Source of the DNA: Allium sativum
Taxonomy: Eukaryota; Streptophyta; Magnoliopsida; Asparagales; Amaryllidaceae
DNA length: 64,000 nucleotides
Direction: 5' to 3'
Assembly: GCA_030737875.1 (NCBI GenBank)
Contig: CM060922.1
Coordinates: forward strand, 226,283,835 to 226,347,834
Part shown: piece by piece, positions 48,601 to 59,410 of the stretch
Position numbering within the stretch: the first letter of the stretch is position 1
Layout of the letters: each line of letters starts with the position of its first letter
The notes under the pieces: model-generated
What the model was told of the DNA's origin: nothing
Databases searched by the model: none
What the model saw: only the letters and a program-made list of their open reading frames with translations
Position numbers and translations under genes: made by a program

Positions 48601-49248
48601 ATCAAATCCGTTTTATCGTATCAAGCATTTTTGACCATTATAAGGTAAAACTCTATCCTCCGGCTTGCGTTACATTGTGTGATGGGACCTAAGTCTTATA
48701 ATGGTTTCATTTTTCTAAAAAGCATTGTGTTGTTTAACGATTTACTTTATTTCATGCACTGGCATTTCAATGGAGTAAACTCGTTCAACGTTAGCTGCGT
48801 GGTCCTATGATTTTCCTTCTTATTAGATAAGTTAAGTAAAGATTTCTCATACCAGACCCATGAGTGACCCATAGTTTGTTTCACTTTGCAAACTCGGGTG
48901 CCCTCTTTTCCACACGAGCAGTCAAGTAGCTTATTTTGCAGATATATTGAGCAGGGTTCTGAATCGAAGCTTAGAGCTGTGTCCAGAGCATTGGTAGTCT
49001 TCCGCTGTGATTAGTTTAATTGTTCCGCTGTAGTGTATTACATTTATTGTAATTTAATCTTCCGCTGTATTATTATATTTGATGTACTCTGATATTTTGT
49101 AGTCTGATGTAACATTATTATAACGTTTATTAAAGTCTGTTGTTATTGTTCTAATGTATTGTATTCCCAAAGTTAACCTATGCGTGTTTTGAACGTCTTG
49201 GTCGATTTAGCGATTGATTATGCCCGGCCGAAATTCGTGGTCATTACA
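42607..49248 (+). repeat. Family A 3' LTR, second part
   Basis: It continues 27982-28774 after element B; the full LTR is about 7.4 kb without the insertion. It ends GAAATTCGTGGTCATTACA at 49248. It includes a GC-richer leader-like block at about 42880-43090, a splice-donor-like GCAAT/GTGAGA at 43321, a long degenerate array (43440-45660), and from 46241 sequence homologous to the 5' LTR. The open frame 42883-43077 lies in the leader block and has no recognisable domain. Confidence 0.88.
43440..45660. repeat. Degenerate A/T-rich tandem array in the family A LTR
   Basis: Over 2 kb is built from a loose unit of about 35-45 bp with the words AACAAAAATAT, CATTTTTGTCA and TTAGTTGAA. The units are strongly diverged, so this is an old array. 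It occupies the same relative place as the minisatellite of the family B LTR. Confidence 0.7.
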
Positions 49249-49484
49249 CATCCAACGTAATAGGTGATAGATAAAAAACACAATAGGGTATGGTGAAAGG
49301 ACGCCGGTAAGGTAGCTATTAAATGGATATGGCCTGCATTTTAAATGGCACACGATGTGTTCATTTTTATTTTTTTTGATTCGACTTCCATAGAGAACAA
49401 GTCAAATGTACCCTATTATATAAAATTTGGTTCATGTCTAGACGGTCACGGACAGAAATAAAAATACCGTCGCATCCAGTAGTG
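49249..49484. mobile_element. Possible CACTA-type transposon end flanking family A
   Basis: Read on the minus strand from 49484 it begins CACTACTGGATGCGACGG, with CGACGGT and GACCGTC in inverted relation inside, as in plant CACTA termini. The other terminus was not found; the family A element may have inserted into it. Low certainty, because one terminus is short evidence. Confidence 0.35.
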
Positions 49485-49559
49485 TGCCACGATCAAAATC
49501 GTATAATAAAACAGACTAATTAATTTATTCCATGGAACCCCAAAATGCTGATATAGGAT

Positions 49560-50047
49560 GCAAAATACTCCAAATAAAAAGTTGCTTATTTTGCGAATTA
49601 AAAATTACAGTAAAATTCTGAAAATTAAGTTATAAATACGCCTTAAAAATCCTGTCGAAATTCGCAACCAATATTTAATTATAATTAAATAATCGTTATG
49701 GTTTATAAATGCTTTCACAGCGACTATTTTAAATTTTGATTTGGATATATCTTACAATCTGTACGATGAAATCTCAATTTTTCTCTCCTATTAGAAAATT
49801 AAAACCGGTCCTAACGTTTCTTGTTTCATAGAAATCCGATTTAAAATGGATTATGTATATTCGTTTGAAGTTCAAATCGTAAATTTTGAACTACCGTGGC
49901 ATTTCTTGTTCGTTTTTAAATTAAATATAAATTATATATTCGAACTTCGTTTTAATAAACAAAATAAATCCATTTATAATTCCTATTCAATATTTAATAA
50001 AATAAAATATATTAAATACCATACCGCTGAAAATACGGGACGTTACA
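49560..50047 (-). repeat. Fragment of a third related LTR (family D), start region only
   Basis: On the minus strand from 50047 it reads TGTAACGTCCCGTATTTT, then a GGTAGTTC region, GATTTC and ATATCCAAAT, in the same order as the first 400 bases of the family A and B LTRs (GCGGTAGTTCG, GATTTC, TATGTCCAG). The rest of the LTR is absent. It shows a further subfamily of the same group. Confidence 0.5.
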
Positions 50048-50392
50048 ATTTATTACTTCGCTGATGTTGTTCTCTAAAATGCAAAAAAAAAGATCCTTAT
50101 ATCAACATTATATATGAAAACAACATGTCTCTTTCAATATATAGTCTTATATTGTTAAATATACAACGTATCACACCTTTTTTTCTCGAATTCATTACCA
50201 TCATTCTTTAGCAAACAAGATAAATGCTTGATTTTTTTAACTCAGATCATGTATTGTATGCCCTTGGGGCCAGGTGTTTACTCACTTTAGAACTAAGTTG
50301 TAAACAAGACAAGTTTCTTAGTTGTTACTTAAATTTCATTATATGATAATAAGTGAAAAACAAAGATATCACATTTCATTTCAGTTATATGT
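50048..50392. other. AT-rich stretch without recognised features
   Basis: About 345 bp between the family D fragment and the next B LTR. I see no gene, repeat boundary or RNA in it. Confidence 0.5.
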
Positions 50393-51025
50393 TGCAACAA
50401 CCCGTAACTTCCCCGGTAAGGAAAGCACGAATCGCTTTGAGGACAAGACGAATCAGAACACAAACAAAAGAACATTTCATTATTTATTACCACAATTCCA
50501 TCAGAATACGAGAATATGCAGAGTATAAATGAATATTATACATTCGATAAATATCAGAGATTACAATAAATTACATAGCAGCGGAAAAAAACAATACAAA
50601 CCACAACTGAAAGAAATACACAGATATAGAGCTTTCCGAGCATCGTCCCAGCTGTAAATCAGGATCCTGTGAATATAAATCTGCAAAACCAAAACTACTA
50701 GCTGCCCGTGCGGAAAATAAGGGCACCCAGAGTTTAGGTTAAAACAATAAACTCCAGGTCAGTCATGTGATTGGTGTGAGAACTAAAACAGTTATTATTC
50801 TTTATTTTTAAAGTTAGGTAAATCAAGGGACCACGCCGTACAACACGGAACGGGTTCCCTCCCAAGAATACCAATGCATAAAACAATAGCGCAATGCTAA
50901 ATAAAGAAAAATGAAGCTATTATAAGAACCAGGTCCCATCACACAATTCAACGCAAGTCGGAGGATAGGGTTTTACCTTATAATAGCTAAAGAATGCTTG
51001 ATACGTTTAAAAACACATTATTATT
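50393..51025 (-). repeat. Family B 3' LTR (minus strand), outer end
   Basis: It begins TGCAACAACCCGTAACTTCC, a diverged form of the inverted LTR end of element B. It is interrupted at 51025 by a solo LTR with TSD TTATT and continues at 57557. Including 57557-63320, and without its two insertions, this LTR is about 5.75 kb. Confidence 0.85.
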
Positions 51026-53849
51026 TGAGACGACCCGAACTTCCCCGTGAAGGAAAGCACGGATAGAATTGAGGACAAGACAAAATAGAACGCAAACGGA
51101 AGAACATTTCATTGTTATTACAACAATTCCATCAGATACAAGAATATACAGAGTATAAATGAATAAATTACATTCGATAAATATCAGAGATTACAATAAA
51201 TAACATAGCAGCGGAAAAACAATATAAAACACAACTAGAAGTAATGCACGGATACAGAGCTTTCCGAGCATCGTTCCAGCTGTAAATCAGGACCCTGTAG
51301 ATATAAATCTGCAAAACCAAAACTACTAGTTGCCCGTGTGGAAAATAGGGGCACCCAGAGTTTAGGTTAAAACAATAAACTCCAGGTCAGTCATGGGACT
51401 GGTGTGAGAACTAAAACAATTATAATTCTTTATTTTAAAGTTCGGTAAATCAAGGGACCACGCCGTATAACACGGAACGGGTTTCCTCCCAAGGATACCA
51501 GTGCATAAAACAAACAGCGCAATGCTAAATAAAGAAAAATGAAGCTGTTATAAGACCCAGGTCCCATCACACAATGCAACGCAAGCCGGAGGATAGGGTT
51601 TTTACCTTATAACAGCCAAAGCATGCTTGATACGTTTAAAACGCATTATTTGATACTATTATAGGTGTATAGTGTCAAAACAATTTCAATCATAAATATC
51701 GATCATAGGCGGCATGAATGACCCATACCACTATGTCGCCATACTAGGTTCTACAAATAAAACCGAAACACACGTATTGGAAATTGGATTTCCGTCATGA
51801 GTCGAGGCAAGGGGCAAGCTCCTCTCCGATTCGAGACACTCTAGCAAATGCCTCAGGACCCCACTATGATCCTTGGATCTTCAGGGCCGGTCCTCTCTTA
51901 CTTTTGAGGATTAGTTATTCCTGAACACACGTTTCCCGGTCCTTACAGACCTATATCCGAGGCGCCTCATATCCAACAACCACACAGGTGAAAAGTATAT
52001 AAATGTCAGGGATGGTAGGTCACTGACACCACCCTAGCTAGAAAGAAACGTCGTGCTCTCCCTGCAGTCACTATCCCGTTTTTGACTCATACCGAGGTGT
52101 GAGGCTCGCGAATTCACGTTATACACAAAGCTATGCCACACAGGCCGTGCTTTGATCATCAACCACACGACTTTGCTTTTCAACAGAAGCCTTGATCAAT
52201 TGCCACTTACGCATGCCACATTGGCAATTCACTCAATGCGACTGATGTCCATCGATATACAACCTCTGAGCTCGTACGTCTCAGAGAAGGGCGTTAAGCA
52301 AGAGAATAAATTCTCCGCCGCCAAACAGATGTATATTTAATAGAGATCAATCAACATAGAATAAAATCCAATGTCAGACACACAATCCATTTACAAGTTC
52401 GTTCTGGGTCTGAACGAAACCGGAGGCACTTTCCTCGCATATCCATCCATCTCCAAGTACGTCTGGACGATCACCAACTGATTCCCTCATCCTGGATGTA
52501 CAGCCCAATCAAGATCATCAATAATCACCCAAACGATGTGAAGACTTCCGGTCTTCAACCACCGTCTTCATCTTCGACATCTCGTCAAATTGGTTATTCA
52601 GAATGGGTATAAACCCGGCCTTTCTGAATAACCCACGTATATAATAAACGAATGTTACACAAGCACAACAAACGCCTCATTCCAATTCAGAATATTCTTC
52701 TATTCACAAAATCACATTCTTAGGGAAATGTTCCCATTAATTTTATCCAAGATAAATTCTTCTAAATTTATCCTATAATCTTCCTTTGGATATCATTTCA
52801 AACTAGTCGGGATTAGCGAACCACACCGAAGTAATTATTTGTTTTATTTCCCAATCCCAACCTATATATCCCATGGAGGAAAACTGGTGATACTCCATAT
52901 CTAACACCACGGTGTTATCGGTAAAATTAATTACCATTTCACGTTCAAATCTAATTAAAGATTTAACTATCGCTTTGGAGCAAAACTGGTGATACTCCAC
53001 TCTCGATCACTTTTCAGATTCGATAATTTTAAATTATCCATTTACATTTTAATCTAATTAAAGATTCATTAAAACTCCACTTAGTTTTAATCTTCTCAAA
53101 AATCAATATCTTGCCTTTAACTGGGTTAAAGAACCAATGTCATCTAAAACACGATTCACGATAAACCCAAGTCACATTTGATATTAAATACAAGGCTCTG
53201 AATAGAAAATATACCGGCTTATATTCAATATCAAATTCTGAAACCAACAAATATCGTATTGGGAATAACGATATAAAAGATATCTTTCAAATTCCCATAA
53301 CAATATCTGTATAGTCACGAAATCCAACATCGAAATATTCCAAAGATAATTTCGATTCAACTCCAGTCCAATTCACATATTGGAAATATTGATTATTTTT
53401 AAAATCACTTTCAAATTCGATTTATTTATTTCAAAAATAAATTGATTTTAATTCTAGTTCAAAACTAGTTCATTTCGATAAAAATCTATTTTTATCTATT
53501 CAAATGTGGAATTTTCCAGCCCAATTCTTTCCAATTCACATATTATAATTTTACACAAATTATTGATATTTTTAATAATTTTATCAAGGCCCGTACAGTC
53601 AATTTCCATCAACGGCCATCGAACTGCACTTACAGCGACCTTTTTCAAATTTGATTTGGACATAATTCCAAATCCAACCATTAGACTTCAAATTTCTAAT
53701 ATTCATTGGAAAGCTCTTTTCGATACGAACCCAACGGTTCCGGTTTTAGGAGAATCTGACGGTCGGATCTCCCGCAACGTCAATTCGAAGTCAATGGTCG
53801 AAATTCACGAACTGCCGCGGCGCGGCGCGTTCTATTCAGGCCACTATAT

Positions 53850-54290
53850 ATATATAATATATATATATTATATATATTTCATCGATTTCCTTTTTAAAAC
53901 GTATTTTATAAATCGTTTTAAATTCGTTTTCAAAACCATTTCAACACTATATTCAATTTCAGATCGATTTGATTTCAATTCAATTCGAATTCATTTCAAT
54001 TTAATTCAATTTGAATTTACCTTCTATTTGATTCAATTCGAATTCGTTTCAAATCGATTTCAATTCAATTTCAATTTAATTTCAATTGAATTCATTTCAA
54101 TTTTATTCGAATTCAAATTCACTTTCTATTCAATTCAAATTCTAATTCGTTTTCTACTCAATTCGAATCGAGTTCATTTTCTATTCAATTCGAATCGAAT
54201 TCATTTTATGTTCGATTCTAATTCATTTCAAATTGATTCAATAAAATTTCAATTTCAATTTAATTTCAATTGAATTCATTTCAAAATATC
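53850..54290. repeat. TTCAATTC/AATTCGAA simple repeat in the solo LTR
   Basis: Inverted counterpart of 31900-32325. The 255-residue open frame at 53506-54273 crosses it and is rich in Phe, Ile, Ser, Asn and Arg; it is not a gene. Confidence 0.75.
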
Positions 54291-56263
54291 AGATTTTGAA
54301 ATCACCTTTCCATATTCATTATAAAATGAATAAAATCGATATAAATATCGTTCGCGTCAAAATAACGCATCTCTAATCAACACGGCTTTATATTTTTCAA
54401 AAACTTCTTTATTATATTCAACAAATGAATATTTATCCCATTCAACACACATGAATCTATATTTCTTTCAACACACGAATAATCTCAACACATGAGTACT
54501 GTCAACACATCACTATTTTTGTTATGTAAAATATTTTATAAAACTATGGTATCTATCGTTTGATTTTCAATTAGACTTCTACTGGGAAGTAGTTCTAATT
54601 TTAAATATGATAAAGATGTAAATTTCATCGTATAAAATATTTCACTCAACACATGAATAGTTTCAACACATGATCATCGTCAACACATGACTATTTTTAT
54701 ATTCAACACATGAATTTTCTTTTATAATATTCATTATTTTCCCGATTAGAATGAGGCCCAATCAATCACCATATAACGTTAATTATATGGATTCCATACA
54801 ACACATGTATATAATAGCAATGATAAACAATCAACCATCATCCAAAGTGCGCCACACAACTGCATAAGCATCAAATATAAATAATCGACGCTTACACAGT
54901 TTGTCGACCAATCAATCGACAATAATTAAATAATTGGGATTAGTGTACGCCAAATATCATCCCAACACCCGTGTGGGGTTTCAAATCAACAAACACACAT
55001 TTTTGTTTGTGCAGTTGGGCGATGTGTAAAATTTATCGACCCAATCGATATCAGTCAAATCAGTGTATATAAACAAATCGGTCGATTTGTTTATAAATAT
55101 TCATTTATTCACTTTCACGTTAAAAATTATATTTTTAACGACAAAAATATTTATTTCCACACTTGAATTTCTATTCAGTTCATTTATACAATAAAAATGA
55201 TATTTTTTATTTTTCTAACATATTTTAGAAAATTTCGGTGGCATAACGGCACGATACTAGGAACGGGACGAGGCCTAGCCTTATCCCCGGTCTAGTGAAG
55301 GCCCACGCCATTCACACATCAATCAAATCCATTCAATTCACCAAACCATTCAATTTCAAATCAAATCATCTAACTAATTACACAACCAAACAATTAAACA
55401 AACAAGCCATCCATGGTCTGTGGATGACGGGTGTCGGGTGCTACTAAGCACCGTCTGCATCCTAGTATATATATATATAATTAGAAAAAGAAATTTTGAG
55501 TGAGAAGTTCTCACAAAGGATTCCACTCCGCCGTGCTTTGCTTTTGAACTGCTGAATCACCAGGATCTATTTGACATTCCAATGCAGTCCTTTCACGCTG
55601 TTCAAATAAAATTATATTTTTACTGCTTTATTCTAATAAATAAAAATCCTATTTTTATTTATACTTTATATATTTTTACAACGCTTCTTTTATATAAAAA
55701 TTATATTTTTATATTTCTACTTCACATATAAAGATCGAATTTTTATTTCGCTAACTATATAAAGATAATATTTTTATATTCTCTATTATATAAAAATCAT
55801 ATTTTTAATACTTCTACTTTATAAAAATTATATTTTTATATTTCACATATGATAAAAATCATATTTATAATATGCCACTAGTATAAAAATTATATTTTTA
55901 ACCTTTCTATATTATAAAAATTATATTTTTAACCTTCCTATCATATAAAAATCCCATTTGATACATGGATAAAAATCCCCTTTTCTTACGAATAATACCA
56001 TAGCTTCATCCGAATAAAAAAAAAATCCCAACTTTATGTGAATAAAAATCTCGCCTTTGTTGAAATAAAAATCTCGTTTTTCCCCAAGTAAAAATTACTT
56101 CTTTGCATTTATAAAAATCAAACCTTTTTATATTAAAAATCGAAGCTTTCTATTTTCTAAAAATCGAAGCTTTCTATTTTCTAAAAATCGAAGCTTTCTA
56201 TTTGAAAGCTATTACACAATAAAAACTGAAAAGAAGTTCAAATAAATAAATAAAAAGACTCAC

Positions 56264-56580
56264 TGGTGCTTTTCAGAGGGGCGGAGGGGTGGCTGCGTTA
56301 GCCGAAGATGGAGGCCGCGATGGCTCGACTGGTGGAGGCGCTGACCTACTGGGGTGGCACGGCGGTACATCTAGGTGGCGGTAGGGTCTAGCTGGGTGGC
56401 GGTTGCAAAAAAAAATGCTAGGGCTTCTTCCCGTCGTGGGTTTTGAAGAGGGGTCTGAGGAGAGAGAACGAGGAAGGCGTCGGAGTGGGGACCGTCGATC
56501 GGCGGTGGGCTGCAGTTCAGAGTGGCGGCGATGGTGAACGGGGAGAGGGTGAACGGGTTAGGGTTTGGATGAATCGGGTT
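56264..56580 (-). promoter_or_regulatory. GC-rich leader with splice donor in the solo B LTR
   Basis: On the minus strand a C-rich block (AACCCTAACCCGTTCACCCT, CGCCGCCACTCTG) ends GAAAAGCACCA/GTGAGT at 56263. The last bases align with element B (GAAAGCCAAA/GTAAGT), but most of the block does not. A TATA-like ATATATAAAC on the minus strand at 56653-56662 lies about 70 bp upstream of the block. Confidence 0.55.
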
Positions 56581-58912
56581 TTTTTCTTTTCTATTTCGAT
56601 TTTGAAAAATCAACAGGGGGGGGGGGGGTGACTGAGTAGAGGGAAAGGGGGGGTTTATATATTTTAAATTTTATTTAATTTTCAAAAATTTGACTTTTAC
56701 TTACGACCTCGAAACGAGGCCCACCGCCTGTCGTCCATAGCGTTTTACCCCCATTTCGAACACAATGGGATATGTATCGTAGGTTGATTCGGCTGTTACA
56801 ATCAGTTTCCGTTAAATTTACATTTAAATCACTTTATTGAATTTTAAACGTACATTTCAAATTACCGGGGTCACATACTAGCTCTAAAAATTGAAGAAAA
56901 ATATTTTCTAGCTTCGTATTGACGATACGGTCCTAACAAAACTAGTTTCGTCGAATTCCGAGACCGTTGGAAAAATGGCCATTTTCCAGTCGATTAAAAT
57001 CAACTAAAACTGGTCAAACGCATTTTCCTTTGCCACGCTCACTTATTGATTCGAAAAATTATGAAATTTGAAACCTAGCAATAATTTGACAACACGGACC
57101 CGACAAAAGTGGTTTCGTCGAAATCCGAGGTCATTTGCAAAATTTCCATTTTTAAGGGCCTGAATTCCATAGCGACTATTCAGAATTTTCAACTGGACAT
57201 ATCTTTTGATTCCCGCTATGAAATCTTGAATATTCGGATTCGTTGGAAAGATATCACCAATTAGATCCTAATGTTTTTGGTTTCACTAAAATCCAGATGG
57301 TTTTGCACCCGGTACGTTCAATTGAAGTTTGAAATCGAATTATCGAACTACCGCGCCATTTTCAATTCTATTTATAATTATATATAAATATTATATTCTA
57401 ACGACGACGCGTATAATATATACGTCGAATTCTATTCAAAATAAATTTTCTCGTCGATATTATTTAAAATAATTCATTTTAAATATTCAAAATTCATTAA
57501 AATTGCCAAAATAAAAATTTTAAACTGGCCCAGATTTTGCGGGTTATTACATTATTACTATAAGTGTATAGTGTCAAAACAATTTCAATCATAAGTATCA
57601 ATCATAGGCGGCATAGCTACCATCTACTATGTTGCCATACTAAGTTCTACAAATAAAACCGAATTATCACGTATTGGAAATTGGATTCCATCATGAGTCG
57701 AGGCAATGGGCAAGCTCCTCTCTGTTCGAGACACTCTAGCAAATGTCTCAGGAATACACACAACGATTCTTGGATCTTCAAGGCCGGTCCTTTCTTACTT
57801 TTGAGGATCGGCAATTCGCGAACACACGTTTCCCGGTCCTATCAGACCTATATCCGAGGCGCCTCGCATTCCAACAACCACACAGGTGAAAAGTATATAA
57901 ATGTCAGCTAGTTTAAGCACTGACACCACCACAAGCTAGAAAGAAACGTCGTGCTCTCCCTGCAGTCAGTATCCTTTTTTTTGTCTCATACCGAGGTGTG
58001 AGGCTCGCGAATTAATGCCATACACAAAGCTTCGCCGCACAGGTCGTGCTTTGATCATCAACCACAAGAATTTGCTTTTCAACAGAAGCCTTGATCATCT
58101 ACCACTTAGGCATGCCACGTAGGCAATTCACTCCATGCGACCTATGTCCATTGATATACAACCTCTGAGCTCGTACGTCTCAGAGAAGGGCGTTAAGCAA
58201 GAAAATAAATTCTCCACCGCCAAACAGATATATATTTAATAGAGATCAATCAACACAGAATAAAATCGAATGTCAGACACATAGTCCATTTACAAGTTCG
58301 TTCTGGGTCTGAACGAAACCGGAGGCACTTTCTTCGCATATCCATCGATCTCCAAGTACGTCTGGACGATCACCAACTGATTCCTTCATCTTGGGTGTAC
58401 AACCCAATCAAGATCATCAGTAGTCAACCAAACGATGTGGAGACTTCCGGTCTTCAACCACCGTCTTCATCTTTGACATATCGTCCAATCGGTTATTCAG
58501 AATGGGTATAAACTCAGCCTTTCCGAATAACCCGCGTATATAATAAACACGTGTTAGACAAACACTACATAAGCCTCATTCCAATTTAAAATATTCTTTT
58601 ATTCAAATTTTCACACTCTTAGGGAAAGGTTCCCATTAATTTTATCAAAGATAAATTCTTCTAAATTTATTCTTTAATCTTCCTTTGGATATCATTTCAA
58701 ACCATATTATGGTTTTCCAAACTAGTCGGGATTAGCGAACCAGACCGAAGTAATTATTTATTTTATTTCCAGTTCCCAACCTATTTATCCCATGGAGCAA
58801 AACTGGTAATACTCCATATCTAACACCACGGTGTTATCGGTAAATATTAATTACCATTTCACGTTCAAATCTAATAAAAGATTCAACTATCCCCTTGGAG
58901 AAAAACTTGTGA

Positions 58913-58917
58913 TACCC
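58913..58917. other. Target-site duplication TACCC, left copy
   Basis: TACCC directly precedes the TRIM LTR at 58918 and recurs at 59562-59566, after the inverted LTR copy. Confidence 0.85.
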
Positions 58918-59086
58918 TGTAACACCCCTAAGTCCCACATCGTGGAAGCCTGTATGAAGTGGGTACTTATATAGTAGAACCCATCTCTTACTAACGCCGA
59001 GGCCTTTTGAGGAACAAAACCCCACACCTATATGGTGGCTAAGTTGGGGACAATATCTTGCGTGAACGGAGGTGCGAGCTGTTACA

Positions 59087-59197
59087 ATGGTATCAGAGCC
59101 AATACCCAGCCGGAATTGTGGCTCCTGTGTGGACCGCAACGCCTGGGTGAGGTGTTTGTGAGCCAACGGGGACGTTGGGCTCTGTAGGAGGGGAGAA
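59087..59197 (+). mobile_element. TRIM internal region with PBS and PPT
   Basis: The PBS TGGTATCAGAGCC lies at 59088-59100, and the PPT GTAGGAGGGGAGAA ends at 59197. There is no coding capacity. The PPT and the following LTR start are identical over about 23 bases to those of Tekay element 2. Confidence 0.88.
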
Positions 59198-59348
59198 TGT
59201 AACACCCCTAAGTCCCACATCGTGGAAGCCTGTATGAAGTGGGTACTTATATAGTAGAACCCATCTCTTACTAACGCCGAGGCCTTTTGAGGAACAAAAC
59301 CCCACACCTATATGGTGGCTAAGTTGGGGACAATATCTTGCGTGAACG

Positions 59349-59410
59349 GAGGTGCGGGCTGTTATAGTGGTGCGGGCTGTTATAGTGGCCACTATAACAG
59401 CCCGCACCTC
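59349..59410. repeat. Central palindrome of the TRIM composite
   Basis: TGCGGGCTGTTATAGTGG occurs twice in tandem and is followed directly by its inverse CCACTATAACAGCCCGCA. Together with the LTR arms this forms an inverted repeat with arms of about 185 bp and almost no loop. Confidence 0.85.

Larger units (their letters stand above)
51026..57551 (-). mobile_element. Solo LTR of family B inserted in another family B LTR (6526 bp)
   Basis: Its minus-strand start at 57551 reads TGTAATAACCCGCAAAATC and its end at 51026 reads ...TTCGGGTCGTCTCA, both slightly diverged from TGTAACAACCC and GGTTCTTACA. It is flanked by TTATT at 51021-51025 and 57552-57556. There is no internal region, so it is the product of recombination between the two LTRs of a former element. 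The GC-rich leader slot (56264-56580) holds sequence different from element B. Confidence 0.88.

Noticed and set aside
53506..54273. 255-residue open frame on the plus strand
   Set aside because: It crosses the TTCAATTC simple repeat of a B LTR; composition is Phe/Ile/Ser/Asn-rich, and homologous stretches in element B (31951-32511, 39423-39971) have different lengths and breaks.
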